The translations under genes and the position numbers were made by a program. 64,000 nt of DNA from Bathynomus jamesi (lineage: Eukaryota > Arthropoda > Malacostraca > Isopoda > Cirolanidae), in contig JAJOZX010003205.1 of NCBI GenBank assembly GCA_023014485.1, positions 395,001 through 459,000 on the forward strand. The letters run 5' to 3'. The notes beneath the pieces were generated by a model. It was given only the letters and a program-made list of their open reading frames with translations. It was not told where the DNA came from and ran no database searches. Below are positions 42,257 to 53,073 of this stretch, one piece after another. Numbering within the stretch: the stretch's first letter is position 1; each line of letters starts with the position of its first letter.

Positions 42257-42768
42257 TGTAGTAATGCCTAATTAAGAATTAAATGTTTGCTTATAAGAAT
42301 TTAATAATGTTTAATTAAATTTTGTTAAATGAAATGTAAAAATACAAATTGGCAACATTAAGAATCTGCCCAGAAATGCCCTTCAGTCATTGGACGGCTG
42401 TTGGCCTAATAGGGTGTTTTTATGTGTTACGATGTTTTTGTAAATTTAGAATATTCTTTTCTCTCTCTCTCTCCGGCTAAAAATTTAACGCCGATTCCCC
42501 CCCCCCCCTCGCATTACCCCGTTTGTCTAAGGTGTTTCGGAATAAATAAAAGTCAATATAAGAGCAAGTAAAGTGTATAATTTATACCCCCGTCTCCCTC
42601 GCATTGTTCAAAGTGAAAGTGAAATGGCGAACCGGCTCGCGTCTACCATTCGTGTGCGCGTCTTTATAAAGTACAGCGAAGCGAGAGTAAAGAAGAAAGA
42701 GCAGTGATAAAATAAAATAAATAACGAAAGAAAATCATAAAAGAGTTTGTAAAATGGGGTTCACTACA
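42257..42768 (+). repeat. 3' LTR
   Basis: Direct repeat of 40688-41211 in the same order, with point differences and short indels. Also has a C-rich tract near 42500. Confidence 0.8.
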
Positions 42769-43682
42769 ATATAGAGTCCAAATTCGTAAAACGCTGACGA
42801 AGTTCGGATAAAATTTTTGATTCGCTTTCTATTTTATTTCTGCTGAATAATTGGTGAATTATTTCTTTTTAAATTACTTAATTTTTTTTAGATTTAGCTT
42901 AATAATGTAATCTTGTTAAATTCTGCAATGTTCATTTTCTGTAAACATTCTTCGTTGTAAAAGATGAAGTCATGTCTTGCTTAACGTTTAATTTTAAATC
43001 TTAAGCATTTAATTTTTGCTCATATGCATGTTTAATTGTAATTCATAATAAAATGCATATTTCAATTTCCATTTTCAGTTAACTCGGCAGATCATGATAA
43101 CATCAGATCTGTTAATATGCGGTTTAAAATAAAAATATGGCTTCATCTTCAAACATCTTACTTATCTGTCTAGACATTGCTACAGCTAAAATATTTACCT
43201 TATCTTCAAATATTTTGCAAAATAATGCAGCCTATTGAAAATAAAAAACAAAACAAGTCAACATTAAATAATAATGATGTCACCAAAAATTCAGTATAGA
43301 AAGCCGAACAATTTTTCAAATGTTCATTCTGATTGTCTGATCTAACTTAGAGGCTGAGCATTATTACCTGTAACATTTTAACAGTAAACTACAGTAAGAG
43401 AATATCTTTGTCTTCTCCTTCGAGCCTTGCTCTTAAAATAGAGGAAAATAATTTCCCGATACGTTACAAAAAGAATCAGGGGAACCTTCAGAGAATTTAG
43501 TAAGCTCCACAGAATCTTCCGATCCGCTACAAGAAGAAATCGGAGAGTAGTATAAGATAAACTACTGCGATTAACTATACGGTACCAGCTACTCCAGAGT
43601 AACAAATCCGTTGCTACCACCTAACCAGAATAACCAGAAACCCTGTCAACTTCGAACCGACCAAGGCCATAGACGGAGGGGT

Positions 43683-43690
<8 letters not shown>
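42769..43690. other. AT-rich gap, nothing recognised
   Basis: No motif-bearing frame. The minus-strand frame at 43378-43620 has no family resemblance and was set aside. An (AT)n run follows at 43688-43727. Confidence 0.5.
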
Positions 43691-43729
<39 letters not shown>

Positions 43730-43802
43730 TAAAGAACGACGCTTGTATAGGAGAATATTCCGCGCAAGATGAGGAGGGAGAACGAAACAAATGAAAAAAT
43801 GA

Positions 43803-43875
43803 GGTAACCACCCGGGAATCGAACCCGGGATCTTCCGATTGCCGGTCAGATATGATAACCATTACACCATGGGCC
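43803..43875 (-). tRNA. tRNA-like sequence, unit 1
   Basis: A-box TGGTGTAATGG and B-box GGTTCGATTCC are both perfect. The T arm (CCGGG, TTCGATT, CCCGG) is intact, and the anticodon arm TCTGA-CCGGCAA-TCGGA pairs with one G-T. Position 33 is C instead of T, and the acceptor stem (GGCCCA against GGTTACC) pairs poorly. It is probably a tRNA-derived repeat head or pseudogene rather than a working tRNA; a naive anticodon would be GGC. Confidence 0.5.
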
Positions 43876-44066
43876 TCACTCGATCAAATGCCGTAATTTT
43901 CCTACATAGGCGCAGAAACCAATGCCCAAGGGGGCACCTCCCGCATGCCGTACATATATACATTTTAACTGCAAACACGCAGTATAATTAACGTAAAGAA
44001 CGACGCTTGTATAGGAGAATATTCCGTGCAAGATGAGGAGGGACAACGAAACAAATGAAAAAATGA

Positions 44067-44138
44067 GGTAACCACCGGGAATCGAACCCAGGATCTTCCG
44101 ATTGCCGGTCAGATATGATAACCATTACACCATGGGCC
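44067..44138 (-). tRNA. tRNA-like sequence, unit 2 (decayed)
   Basis: Same as unit 1 but with a shortened ACCACCGGGAATC and ACCCAGGATC, which breaks two T-arm base pairs. The A-box is intact. Confidence 0.4.
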
Positions 44139-44244
44139 TCACTCGATCAGTTAAAATGTATATAATGTACGGCATGCGGGAGGTGCCCCCTGGGGCATTG
44201 GTTTCTGCGCGTATGTAGGAAAATTACGGCATTTGATCGAGTGA

Positions 44245-44317
44245 GGCCCATGGTGTAATGGTTATCATATCTGACCGGCAATCGGAAGATCCCGGGTTCG
44301 ATTCCCGGGTGGTTACC
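44245..44317 (+). tRNA. tRNA-like sequence, unit 3
   Basis: Identical to unit 1 in the 73-nt region, on the opposite strand. Both internal promoter boxes are perfect. Same irregular anticodon loop and weak acceptor stem. Confidence 0.5.
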
Positions 44318-44455
44318 TCATTTTTTCATTTGTTTCGTTCTCCCTCCTCATCTTGCGCGGAATATTCTCCTATACAAGCGTCGTTCTTTACGTTAATTAT
44401 ACTGCGTGTTTGCAGTTAAAAAAAAAAATATATATATACTGTATACTGTATATAC

Positions 44456-44481
44456 AGTGGCACTCATAAGTATTCGTACAG
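44456..44481. mobile_element. Isolated Tc1-like terminal repeat
   Basis: CAGTGGCACTCATAAGTATT followed by CGTACA, preceded by TATA, has the form of a Tc1-type TIR. No mirrored end or transposase was found nearby, so the element is truncated; the related-looking Tc1 pseudogene at 51.4-52.1 kb is far away. Confidence 0.45.
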
Positions 44482-44689
44482 GAAAAATATTTCAGTTCTA
44501 TTCGTTCTTATCTTTTGTACCATGCATAGGATAGTTATCAAAAGTTTACCTTTCGTTTGGAAAAATTTAACAAATAAAAAAATTAGTTCAACTCCAACAT
44601 ATAATGTAAACCAACAAAGAATTTGTCCTGGAATTCATTAATATGGGGTACTTTTTCTATGCCAAGGGCGAATGCCCGCAAAACGCCCC

Positions 44690-46034
44690 TCACATAGAGG
44701 AAGAAGAGAGCCAAAATCAAGGTCCAGAGTTTTGAGATGCCTGAACACTGCGCTTCAAAGATTGGAGGTCATAGACAGGGGAGAAGATGGACTGAGGAAG
44801 ATTTTTCCAGAGTTGACTGGTTGAGTAGATGAAAGATTGAAAATGCCGATTAACCTTTTGCGTTACAGAATTGGCAGAAAAAGAATGAGAATGTGTCGAA
44901 AGTCTGGTGCTGCCTGCTCTTCTTAAAGGAGGAGGCATGTACTCGTAGTTAGAGAATTTAGAAAAGCAGCGTCCGTTATAATAGCGATACTAAAGAGAGA
45001 GTGAGGCAACATTGTGGCAAAGAGAGAGGAACTGAAGACAGTCAGTAAGAGGCGAGAATTGATGAGACGAAAAGCCACACGGTTAACCACACGGTTAATT
45101 AGAGTTATATGGGTTGAGCCACTCTACATATGAGAAGCGTACTCCATATAGGCGGACAAGATCCCTGTACAGAAACAGCAACTGCGTAGGAGTAAAGAAA
45201 CTGCGAAGGCGCTACAGCACACCTAACCTCTTAGAAGCTGTTTTGGAAAGAGAGTATGTGATCTTTCCAGGAAAACTCATAAGGAAAGGAAATGCGAAGA
45301 ATGTTAAGAGAAGAGGAAGGACTGAGTTGTACATTGCTGAAGGTAAGGGGATAGTCGTGTGGAAGATTGCGAGGAATACACAAATGAAGGAACTGAGTTT
45401 CTGAGGCATTGAAAGCCACAAAGTTTTCTCTTGCCAAACCAGAGGGAGGAGGAGATGGAGGAACAGCAACGGAGTCATCTAGGATTGGGTTGGAGGCGAA
45501 AGTTTGAGTGAAGAGTTTAGCTTTGTCAGGAGAAGAGATGGCAACTGAACCGTCGAAATGGAAAAGAGGAGGGAAATAAGGCGTAGTAAAGTTGTTGGAG
45601 AGGTTCTTGGCTAGGTGTCAGAAAGAGCGAAAAGAATTAGAATTGGATGGGTTTTCGCATTTTTGTTGGATGAAGGAATTTTTGGAGAGTCGAAGAACAG
45701 ATTTTGCACGATTCCAGGCAGAAATATAAGCTGAGTGAAAGTCAGGATTTGGATGGCGACGGTATCTTCTGAAAGCCTCCTCTCTCTTGCGGATAGCATT
45801 AGAACAAGTAAAATTAAACCAAGATTTTTTGCATTAGTAGCAGGAATAGAATATGGAATGTAGTTGTACACCTCCATACCCGAGAATCATTTCCGTGATG
45901 CCCTCATCGCATTTGAAAGAGCCCCGGCCACGGAAGCAGTAATCATTGCATGGGAAATCAGAGAAGTACTGCCTAAGAGCCTCCCAATCAGCGGCGTCGA
46001 AGTGCCAAATGCATCTTCTCTTAGAGGATCCCAA
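44690..46034 (-). pseudogene. Non-LTR retrotransposon fragment, linker joined to C-terminus
   Basis: Minus strand: KRRCIWHFDAADWEALRQYF (46020), KKSWFNFTCSNAIRKREEAF (45830), HSAYISAWNRAKSVLRLSKN, NPILDDSVAVPPSPPPSGLA, then at once RENFVAFNASETQFLHLC (45430), SSLNILRISFPYEFSWKDHI, LSTHSHSFSANSVTQKVNRH and SFIYSTSQLWKNLPQSIFSP (44860). The first half is the endonuclease-RT linker and the second the RT thumb and tail; the palm with the catalytic Asp pair is missing between 45430 and 45490. Frames shift several times. The family also occurs at 54.3-55.6 kb. It is best described as a Jockey/CR1-group element; exact clade uncertain. Confidence 0.7.
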
Positions 46035-47009
46035 ACTGCTTTATAAATATCAGTAGTATCTGTAAATATTTGTCATTTATAAATGGCTGTAATAATTTAT
46101 CATACAATTTATAAATATCTATAACAAATATTTATAATTTAATGTATAGAGTTGAGACAGATTTAATTATAATAAAACACACGAATATTTACGTAGATAT
46201 TATAAATTTGTAGAAAGAGAGTAATTTAAGGAACGTTAATGAATATTAAATTTTAGACGATTCAGAAGCAAACTATCGAAAGGAACCTCTTTTCCATACC
46301 TTTTGTTTCTTGCTGTAGTATTTAAAATATAATGTTTTTCTCAGACACTCCCTTCAATCTAATATAATATCATCTTTATAATAATTATTATGTTAGAAAA
46401 TTTCAGATTACACACGTGCAATAGAATATTAAGATGAGATAATCTATGTTGGTTATTATTTTTTATCCATTGCATCGTCAAAAGTTATATGATAGGAGGA
46501 CCTACAACTAGACTTGGATTCATAATAGGGATGGAAAATAACCGAAAAGTGTAAAACCGGTTTTCACCGTCGTTATATTCTTAAAGCCGGTTTTTACCAA
46601 TTTTCACCGATGGGATTCTGTATGCTTTTAAGGGAGGTAAATGATCAAAATATTAAACAGAAATAAGGTTTTAATTGATTCAATCAAGTATGTGTAACAT
46701 TTGAATTAAAAAGTTTATTATCGAACTTGATTTTTGAAATAACACTTGAGAAAACAAAGAGCATTAAGTGTCTGATCTGACATTCTTGATCGAATCTCTG
46801 TGATGAATAAACCAGCAGCTGAAAACACTCTCTCAGACTCTACGCTGGTGGCTTTTATTGTAAGCAACGCCTCGTACATTCGATCCAAATTTTCGCTTCC
46901 ATTCAAAGTAGCTTCAAAATATTTGAATTCATTGTTTATGTCACAACCATGCGATTTACCATTTCTATGGTTGAACAGTATCCATGTTTGTGCCATTAGC
47001 AGTTCGCTG

Positions 47010-49013
47010 TAAACAGCGAATGTCCCCCCCTTAGCTGTGCCTCTCTAATTCATCTCCTTTGATTTCTCCCAAATAATGACTTATACTGTACGTAGAGTAA
47101 ATCACTCTGACGTCATAAAGTAACTTAGTTTCCTTCACGTTTCGATCACGTGCTTAGTATGAGGCTATCCTTAGTATTCAATGTATGGTACATTCTTTAA
47201 TACTAATAAAAGCTTTACTATCTATAAGTCATTATTTATATGTTGTGTCCTGTCGGTGTTATGCAACCATACTCATTCATACATCCATGTTCCTTCTTGA
47301 CCGTCGTCCTTTATTAATTTTATTACATATTACCTATTTTATTACCTATTACCCATTGTTTAGTTATGTTCTATCAACTTATCAGTCTATGTTTACTCGT
47401 GTCTATATTACGCACACAACCTATTGTGTGACGAATGATATGTGTACACTACTGTGTGCAGTCGTACATGTCTATTGACGATCATGATTACGTACATGTA
47501 TTCTTTTTACGTTTTATTTTCTTTTTATTATTTCACCTCTCGCAAGTTGTTTATTATTGCTGAGACGAAGGTTCGAATTCCAATTACGTCGTCAAAAGCG
47601 AGCCTCTGAATTCGAACTCTTCTCTCTTGCCTCTGCTACCAATTTATAACGTTAAGATGTGATGTTACATTATTATAATATACCAGATTGTTCCCTGCCA
47701 GGCTACTGGTCATTATCGTCATTATCTACTTAGGCACATAGTTGTCCACGTTCTCATTACCTGTACTTACTACTTCTACCTAATTGTCATTCAAATTCCG
47801 TTACTTACGTGTTACGTTATCATTAATGTCCGTGTACTTTCAAATGAAAAGTACACCGTATCTTTTTTCCGCTTTCCTCATCGCTGGCTAATTAGACTTT
47901 CAAACTATAATAACCAACCATTCTTCTAATAATATTTGACATAATTTGGCGTAATCACTGTTAACTATAAATATACATAATTGTCGTTAATCCCCTTTAA
48001 ATTATAAAACAACGGAGAACTCTCCTTCATTATTTAAATTGTGTTACCTATTAGATATGTCAATTAACAAATTGCTAAAATTGTAATTAACGGTAATTAA
48101 TGTATGTAATATAATGTAATTTATGTACTTAATGTAGTCTGTACATGTCGGTCCCCCGACATTATGTCGCCACCAAAAAGTGTATACCTTACAAAAATTA
48201 GTATCTTTTTTTTGTTAACTTTTTGCTTAAATTATGCTTAACGTCAGAATTCTTTAGCTCTCCAGCTAAAGTGGGAGCTTAACCTTCGACTGCATTCCCC
48301 CAAAATTGAGGCTTATTTATTTCTTGTATAGTAAATTAAATCATTCCTGCCTGGCCCGTTGTTATCAGAGGTTGCACCTCTCCCACTCTAAATTCCTGCC
48401 TGGCCCGTTGTTATCAGAGGTTGCACCTCTCCCACTCTAAATTCCTGCCTGAGCCTTTACCCGAGGAGGCCGAGCCCCCCCTCGCCTTAAATTCCTGCCG
48501 TAGCCCTCGCCCGAGGAGGCTAAGCCCTCCTCGCTGTAAAATTCCTGCCTGAGCTCTTGATACCAGAGGTTGCACCTCGCCCCCTTTTAAATTCCTGCCT
48601 GAGCCGTTGTTACCAGAGGTGGCTCCTCTCTCATCTTAAATTCCTGCCTGAACCTTTACCCGAGGAGGCCGAGCCCCCCTCACTTTAAATTCCTGCCTGA
48701 GGCTTAGACCAAGGAGGCCAAGCCTCCTCATTTTAAATTCCTGCAGTAACTCTTACTCGAGGAGGACAAACCTCCTCGCTTTCAATTCCCACCTTAACTA
48801 TTGTGAAATGGGGTCGAACCTCTACCCCTGTAAATTCCTGCTTGAGCTGTTGTTGTAAGAGGTAAAACCTCTCCCCCTGTAAACTTCTGATTATTTATCA
48901 GTGCCTCGTTCTGTATATATAATTTGTGAAATAAAATTTATGAGTGAACTAAAACTCCAATTTTATAAGTGAAGTGTTTCTATTCATCCCTTCGGGAAAA
49001 AAACAAACTCGGT
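47010..49013 (-). repeat. Anonymous interspersed element, copy B, nested in the hAT gene
   Basis: Inverted counterpart of 37535-39480. Shared landmarks include CATTATTTATATGTTGTG (47235), TTACCTGTACTTACTACTTC, CAAATTCCGTTACTTACGTG, CCTCATCGCTGGCTAATTAG (47880) and TTAACCTTCGACTGCATTCC (48280). It lies between the hAT pieces ending RVSTKN and starting MAQTWIL. A small palindrome, TTCGCTGTAAACAGCGAA, is at the left junction. No protein-coding potential seen. Confidence 0.55.
48343..48893. repeat. Tandem array of about eleven 49-bp hairpin units
   Basis: Each unit begins AAATTCCTGCCTGAGC or a variant and carries a short inverted repeat: AGAGGTTGCACCTCT, CGAGGAGGCTAAGCCCTCC, AGAGGTAAAACCTCT and similar. 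Stems differ in sequence between units but stay paired. One or two diverged units occur in copy A at 37785-37870. Confidence 0.85.
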
Positions 49014-51389
49014 GGAAACTAGTTTTTTGTTGATACTCGGATGCTCTCGGCCAAGGCCGAGCTTACCCAAGAAGGACCACCTTCGTTGGATTGTCCAAAG
49101 TGCATTAACCCTAAAAAGTCGCAAGCGGGCAGAGGCTCGCACAACGTATGCGCGACATTTACGTCAAAGGTCTCAGAAGAATCTTTCTTGGGTTTAATTT
49201 TCAGTTTGTTCATCTCACACATGTACTCGTTCATAAGTTGATCGTCATCATTTACTTCACGACCTGAGCTGCATTGTGAATCTTCGAGTTTCGAAGCAAT
49301 TGATTGGACTTGGTCGTCTGTTTCTGAAATCTGGCAAGCTTCCGGAAAAACCCTCTGAAATGTATGATCCGCATACTTCTTAAGTGCTTGTCTTGAAGGA
49401 AGGAGGAACGGTGCTGATGATTCATTTTTCAAGACCTCGGGATTGTGGAGAAAACTCAGCAAGGCGACAGCTTCTTTTTGTCTTCTCGATGAGTAGCGAT
49501 CAATGAGACACTGACGTAGCTCAAAAGCTAAAGGATTGTTTTTGCTTTCAAATTTATCCAAAATGAACTTCATGGAAGATTCAGCTTTGAGCAAATTTGC
49601 ATCTTCGGAACAAAGTCCCTTCAAAACAATTTCCAGTGGACGAAGCGTGTCAAAGAGGCTCTTGAGAGCATTCCATTCTTCATCTGAAATCGTCTCTGTT
49701 GAGCGTATCACTCTGAGGGCCTTTGGAATGCAATTTTTGAGTTTCAAAAATCTTTCTATCATGGCCAAAAGATTGTTCCACCTCGTTCTACAGTCAATGA
49801 TAAGCTTCATTTCCTTTCCATTAAATTCACCTTTGATAAACTCCTGCAATCTCTCATTTTTCAAAGGAGACTTTCGAAATATGCGGCAGATTTTTCTCAC
49901 CTTATTTATTACTTTTAAGTAATCTTCTCGAAGTTTTGGAAGAGCAATTACGTCATCTATGTCGGACTCAAAAATTGTATCAGTGCATAAAATTTCACAC
50001 TCATCTTCGCTTAACTCATGTGCAGTGTTTTCATCTTCTTCGATGGCTTCATCTTCAGGGGTAGGGTCACTTTCCCCTCCAACTGAAATTTCAGCAGTTT
50101 TTTAATACAAGATATCCGAAACCGCGAGATGTATAGCATGTGCAATGCATTGCTGGTGATCAGGTACTATTTCTCTTCCAAATTTGACCATTACTGAGGC
50201 ACCGTCAGTGGTGCAACCCACGATATGCTTATCTAGGTCCAAGCCAAAGTCTTCCAATCTTTTCCTAACGATTGCAATAGTTTTGGTGCTATCGAGAGAA
50301 CCATTTATTTTCATGAGACCAAGAGACCAATGTTGATTTTCATCATGAACATTAATATTAATATATCTTTGGTTTTGCAAAGATGTATACTCATCCATAC
50401 TTAATGAATAGCGGATTCCTTGTCTCACCTGATTCTTGAAATAGTTGTCCAATTCATGTTTCTTTCTCTCATAAAAACTAAGCACCATTTTTCTGACACC
50501 ATTATGGGAAGTTGGATGATGCTTGTCGTATTTTATCTTTCTTAGGCTTTCTTGAATGAATTAACTTTTAGCAATTGATTGGAAACTCAGTCCATCTACA
50601 CACGCAAGTTTCGAAATTTCCTCTTCTATGGACTTTTTTTGCACAAACTCTTCCACTGTTCTTTGTTTCTTCACTAGCTGATTAATCTGGTCGATGTTTA
50701 TGCCATGAATATTTTTCATGTGGGATGATAAACTTGAAGTACAACCTCCACAACACTTTAAAACTTTGTGACATGTCATACACTCTGCCTCTTCTTTATT
50801 CTTACGAGTGAAATGATACCAAGCATTTGATTTCTTTGACATGATGGAGTATTAAATCTTAGAATCTTAACTGATCAATGTGCAATCATCCACATAACAT
50901 TCAAGACTGAAGCATCAATTATTTACACTTATAAACAAACAAAAAACGATGCAAAACGTAATTACTATGTTTTTAAACGTTTGGAAACGTTTGTTTCATA
51001 TAAAATGGACTAAAGTGATCGGAGACTTGCGCAAAAATGTGAAAACCGGTTCTTATCGTCGGTTTCGGTGATGATTAAAAATTTTCATCACCGGTTAAAA
51101 ACCAGTTTTTTAAAACCGGGTTCCATCTCTAATTCATAACCAGTACATTAGTCTCTCATTCAACCACTTACGAGACCCATTGTCACTTCACTTCGCTGAT
51201 CTTACTGGAAGCGGCTAGAAGAGGTAGGTAAGCCATTTATGCTTCCCAATTTAAAATATACCGATACATTTATCATATAATGCACTTCAGTAGTACTGAA
51301 AAAACAATTCCTAAAAAACAGTCTACATACAGTTCGTTTAGAATGTGCTCCAAAGGAATGGAATGAAACAAATGGATTGCTACATAACA

Positions 51390-52115
51390 TTTAATATTTT
51401 GTATACTTCTTATCTGCTTCCATGATATCTCTGAGACGTCTGCGCATGGATACTACAAAACTTTAAAAATAATTTGGAATTTTTCGCAGACTCTCCCATA
51501 CATCAGTAATGTGCCTTAAACGAGTAATCTCATTCCGCAGTATTCTACCCCAAAATTCCTACATTCATGTACCCCAAACATTTTCAAATAGGTTAAGACC
51601 GGAGAGTTTGCAGGCCAATCAATTGCTATTATTCATTGCTGTTATCAGTCCACTGACGCACCACGGAGAGATGTACGTATGGGACTATTATCATGTATTA
51701 AATAAAATGGTTCTCCTTGTGGAATAAATTAGGCCCTAACACTCCGTAGTAGGACATCACTTAATATATCAACATACTGCTCGTCTGTCAACCGTCCTTT
51801 AATCTTCGTAACTTCACCAATTTCAATTGTAGACACCCATCCCTACACAACACGTCGTGGCTCACGACGCTCAAGAGAGAGTCTTTTCATTATAAAATAC
51901 AGCTCTGCGCCAAACATCCTTTTCGAGGTCAAAATACGTGCCAGCAAAGTTCAATCTAAATACTCTGTCAACTAAGGTTTTTTTGCCAGGAATATGGTAG
52001 AAAATATTGTTTTCCACGAAACGCCAAAGAGCGGTACGACCGCTACAAGGTAAAGCCAATTGGCGAACAATGTCCTTCGAAGTTGTAAATGGATGTCTAT
52101 GAACATGGTCTGAAA
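51390..52115 (-). pseudogene. Tc1-like transposase remnant
   Basis: TSKDIVRQLALPCSGRTALW, RFVENNIFYHIPGKKTLVDR, VFRLNFAGTYFDLEKDVWRR and AVFYNEKTLSLERREPRRVV (52110-51850), then stops. IGEVTKIKGRLTDEQYVDIL follows, with GEPFYLIHDNSPIRTS (second catalytic Asp) and AIDWPANSPVLTYLKMFGV, where the final acidic residue region (normally P-I-E-N-x-W-G) is altered. The layout matches Tc1-family DDE transposases. At least four stops. The N-terminal helix-turn-helix region is missing. Confidence 0.75.
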
Positions 52116-52261
52116 TTATTGAATTTATTTCATGTTACATGTACATTCATTTGAAAATAATAAAACATCTACACCAATAATTATTATGTATAATACGTAA
52201 AATCTATCAAGTATTGGTTAATATTATTCGGTAAGAATATAAATATGAACAAGAGTGAGAG

Positions 52262-52263
<2 letters not shown>

Positions 52264-52306
<43 letters not shown>

Positions 52307-52322
52307 TATTATTATTATTATT
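52264..52322. repeat. (TAA)n microsatellite
   Basis: ATA trinucleotide run, then its inverse TTA run, giving a palindromic triplet tract. Confidence 0.9.
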
Positions 52323-52492
52323 CTCTCATTATTGTTCTTATTATTACTGATAATACTCGAAATACTCGATAATATTCGAAAACCTTGAACCTCGATTTTG
52401 GTTCTCTCTTCTTCTTCTATGGTGGGGTCGTTTTTGAGGGCATTCGTCCTTGGCCTCTCTTTCCTGCATTCAAAAAAATGTGGTAAAGAAAT

Positions 52493-52493
<1 letters not shown>

Positions 52494-52559
<66 letters not shown>
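52494..52559. repeat. (AT)n microsatellite
   Basis: 33-unit TA run. A shorter one lies at 52692-52717. Confidence 0.95.
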
Positions 52560-52561
<2 letters not shown>

Positions 52562-52755
52562 ACGAGTTACAAGGTTATATATTTTCGGGTGGTTCTGAGC
52601 AACATAGGGGAATTTCGAAGTTCGGTATTGTAAATTTCTTGCCTCCCCACCTAATTTTGTTTCACTATACATAATATAAATTCTGGAAATTTATATATAT
52701 ATATATATATATATATAACTGAAATAAAGACATGGGTTCGGAGTTCCGATTAAAG

Positions 52756-53073
52756 CAGCAGTTCCCAACCTGGGGGGGCGTTTGAGATTCCTGGGGGGGG
52801 GGGGGCGTGAGGTGGTCAACGGTCAACAAATGCCATGCAAATATATATTCCCAAAAATATATATGGGTAATTTACTTCGAGAGAGAAAACTTGACATCCG
52901 TCATCTCATAAACACTTGAGCTTTGACGTTTTTTATTATTAATCCTATAATTATCTACATTCTAGACGTCCATATCGAACTGATGAAAACTTTCGCCCTT
53001 TAGGTATGGGGGGCGTCATGGATACAAGGTTGACCAAAGGGGGGCGCAGTGCCAAAAAGGTTAGGAACCCCTG
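52756..53073. mobile_element. hAT MITE with perfect 8-bp TSD GATTAAAG
   Basis: The left end CAGCAGTTCCCAACCTGGGG mirrors the right end (complement CAGGGGTTCCTAACCTTTTT). GATTAAAG is duplicated at 52748-52755 and 53074-53081. A G-rich tract (52792-52803) lies near the left end. Confidence 0.93.

Larger units (their letters stand above)
40688..42768 (+). mobile_element. Non-autonomous LTR retrotransposon
   Basis: Two direct repeats of 524 bp (40688-41211) and 512 bp (42257-42768) both begin TGTAGTAATG and end GGGGTTCACTACA, giving canonical TG...CA termini. ATAT is found on both outer sides (40684-40687, 42769-42772), a possible 4-bp TSD. The 1045-bp interior lacks gag or pol motifs. TGGTAGCTACGCGGTG begins 5 nt after the 5' LTR and may be the primer-binding site. 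The LTRs are clearly diverged, so the insertion is old. GGTATAAATAAAAGTC inside each LTR may combine TATA and poly-A functions. Confidence 0.8.
43729..44425. repeat. Array of three tRNA-like repeat units, two tandem and one inverted
   Basis: The unit, in tRNA sense, is a spacer with TACGGCATGCGGGAGGTGCC and TAGGAAAATTACGGCATTTG, the tRNA-like head, then CATTTGTTTCGTTCTCCCTC, GCGGAATATTCTCCTATACA, CGTCGTTCTTTACG and ACTGCGTGTTTGCAGTTAAA. The period is about 265-290 bp. Units at 43729-43992 and 43993-44155 are minus; 44156-44425 is plus, so the last two form a palindrome. A derivative lies at 8862-9050. Confidence 0.8.
46718..50842 (-). pseudogene. hAT transposase with BED zinc finger, interrupted
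   Basis: 50842-50561: SKKSNAWYHFTRKNKEEAEC, MTCHKVLKCCGGCTSSLSSH, MKNIHG, a BED finger (C..C, H....H). 50488-50102: RYSLSMDEYTSLQNQRYINI, HIVGCTTDGASVMVKFGREI, QQCIAHAIHLAV, holding the catalytic-core D (TTDGA) and CIAHAIHL. 49900-49019: KEMKLIIDCRTRWNNLLAMI (the C..RW motif), KNNPLAFELRQCLIDRYSSR. 46996-46718: LLTIKATSVESERVFSAAGL, FITEIRSRMSDQTLNALCFL, KCYFK, the dimerisation domain. The order is complete. A stop and frame changes near 50100-49920 and the nested repeat inactivate it. Confidence 0.85.
46526..51131 (-). mobile_element. BED-finger hAT transposon with perfect 8-bp TSD
   Basis: The left end TAGGGATGGAAAATAACCG mirrors the right end, whose complement begins TAGAGATGGAACCCGG. AAACCGGTTTT-type subterminal words recur at both sides. 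ATTCATAA is duplicated at 46518-46525 and 51132-51139. The element is 4.6 kb because an anonymous 2-kb repeat (47010-49013) is nested in it; without that it would be about 2.6 kb, normal for hAT. Confidence 0.93.

Noticed and set aside
43378..43620. 80-codon minus-strand frame
   Set aside because: No family signal, no neighbouring coding, composition like the surrounding noncoding DNA.
43803..44317. Functional tRNA-Ala(GGC) cluster
   Set aside because: U33 is missing and the acceptor stems do not pair, although A and B boxes are good; kept as tRNA-like only.
47185..47478. 97-codon plus-strand frame in copy B of the anonymous element
   Set aside because: Not conserved in copy A, hydrophobic low-complexity composition from AT-rich DNA.
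48343..48893. CRISPR-like array
   Set aside because: The about 49-bp units are contiguous and vary along their whole length, with no repeat-spacer alternation, and the genome is eukaryotic.
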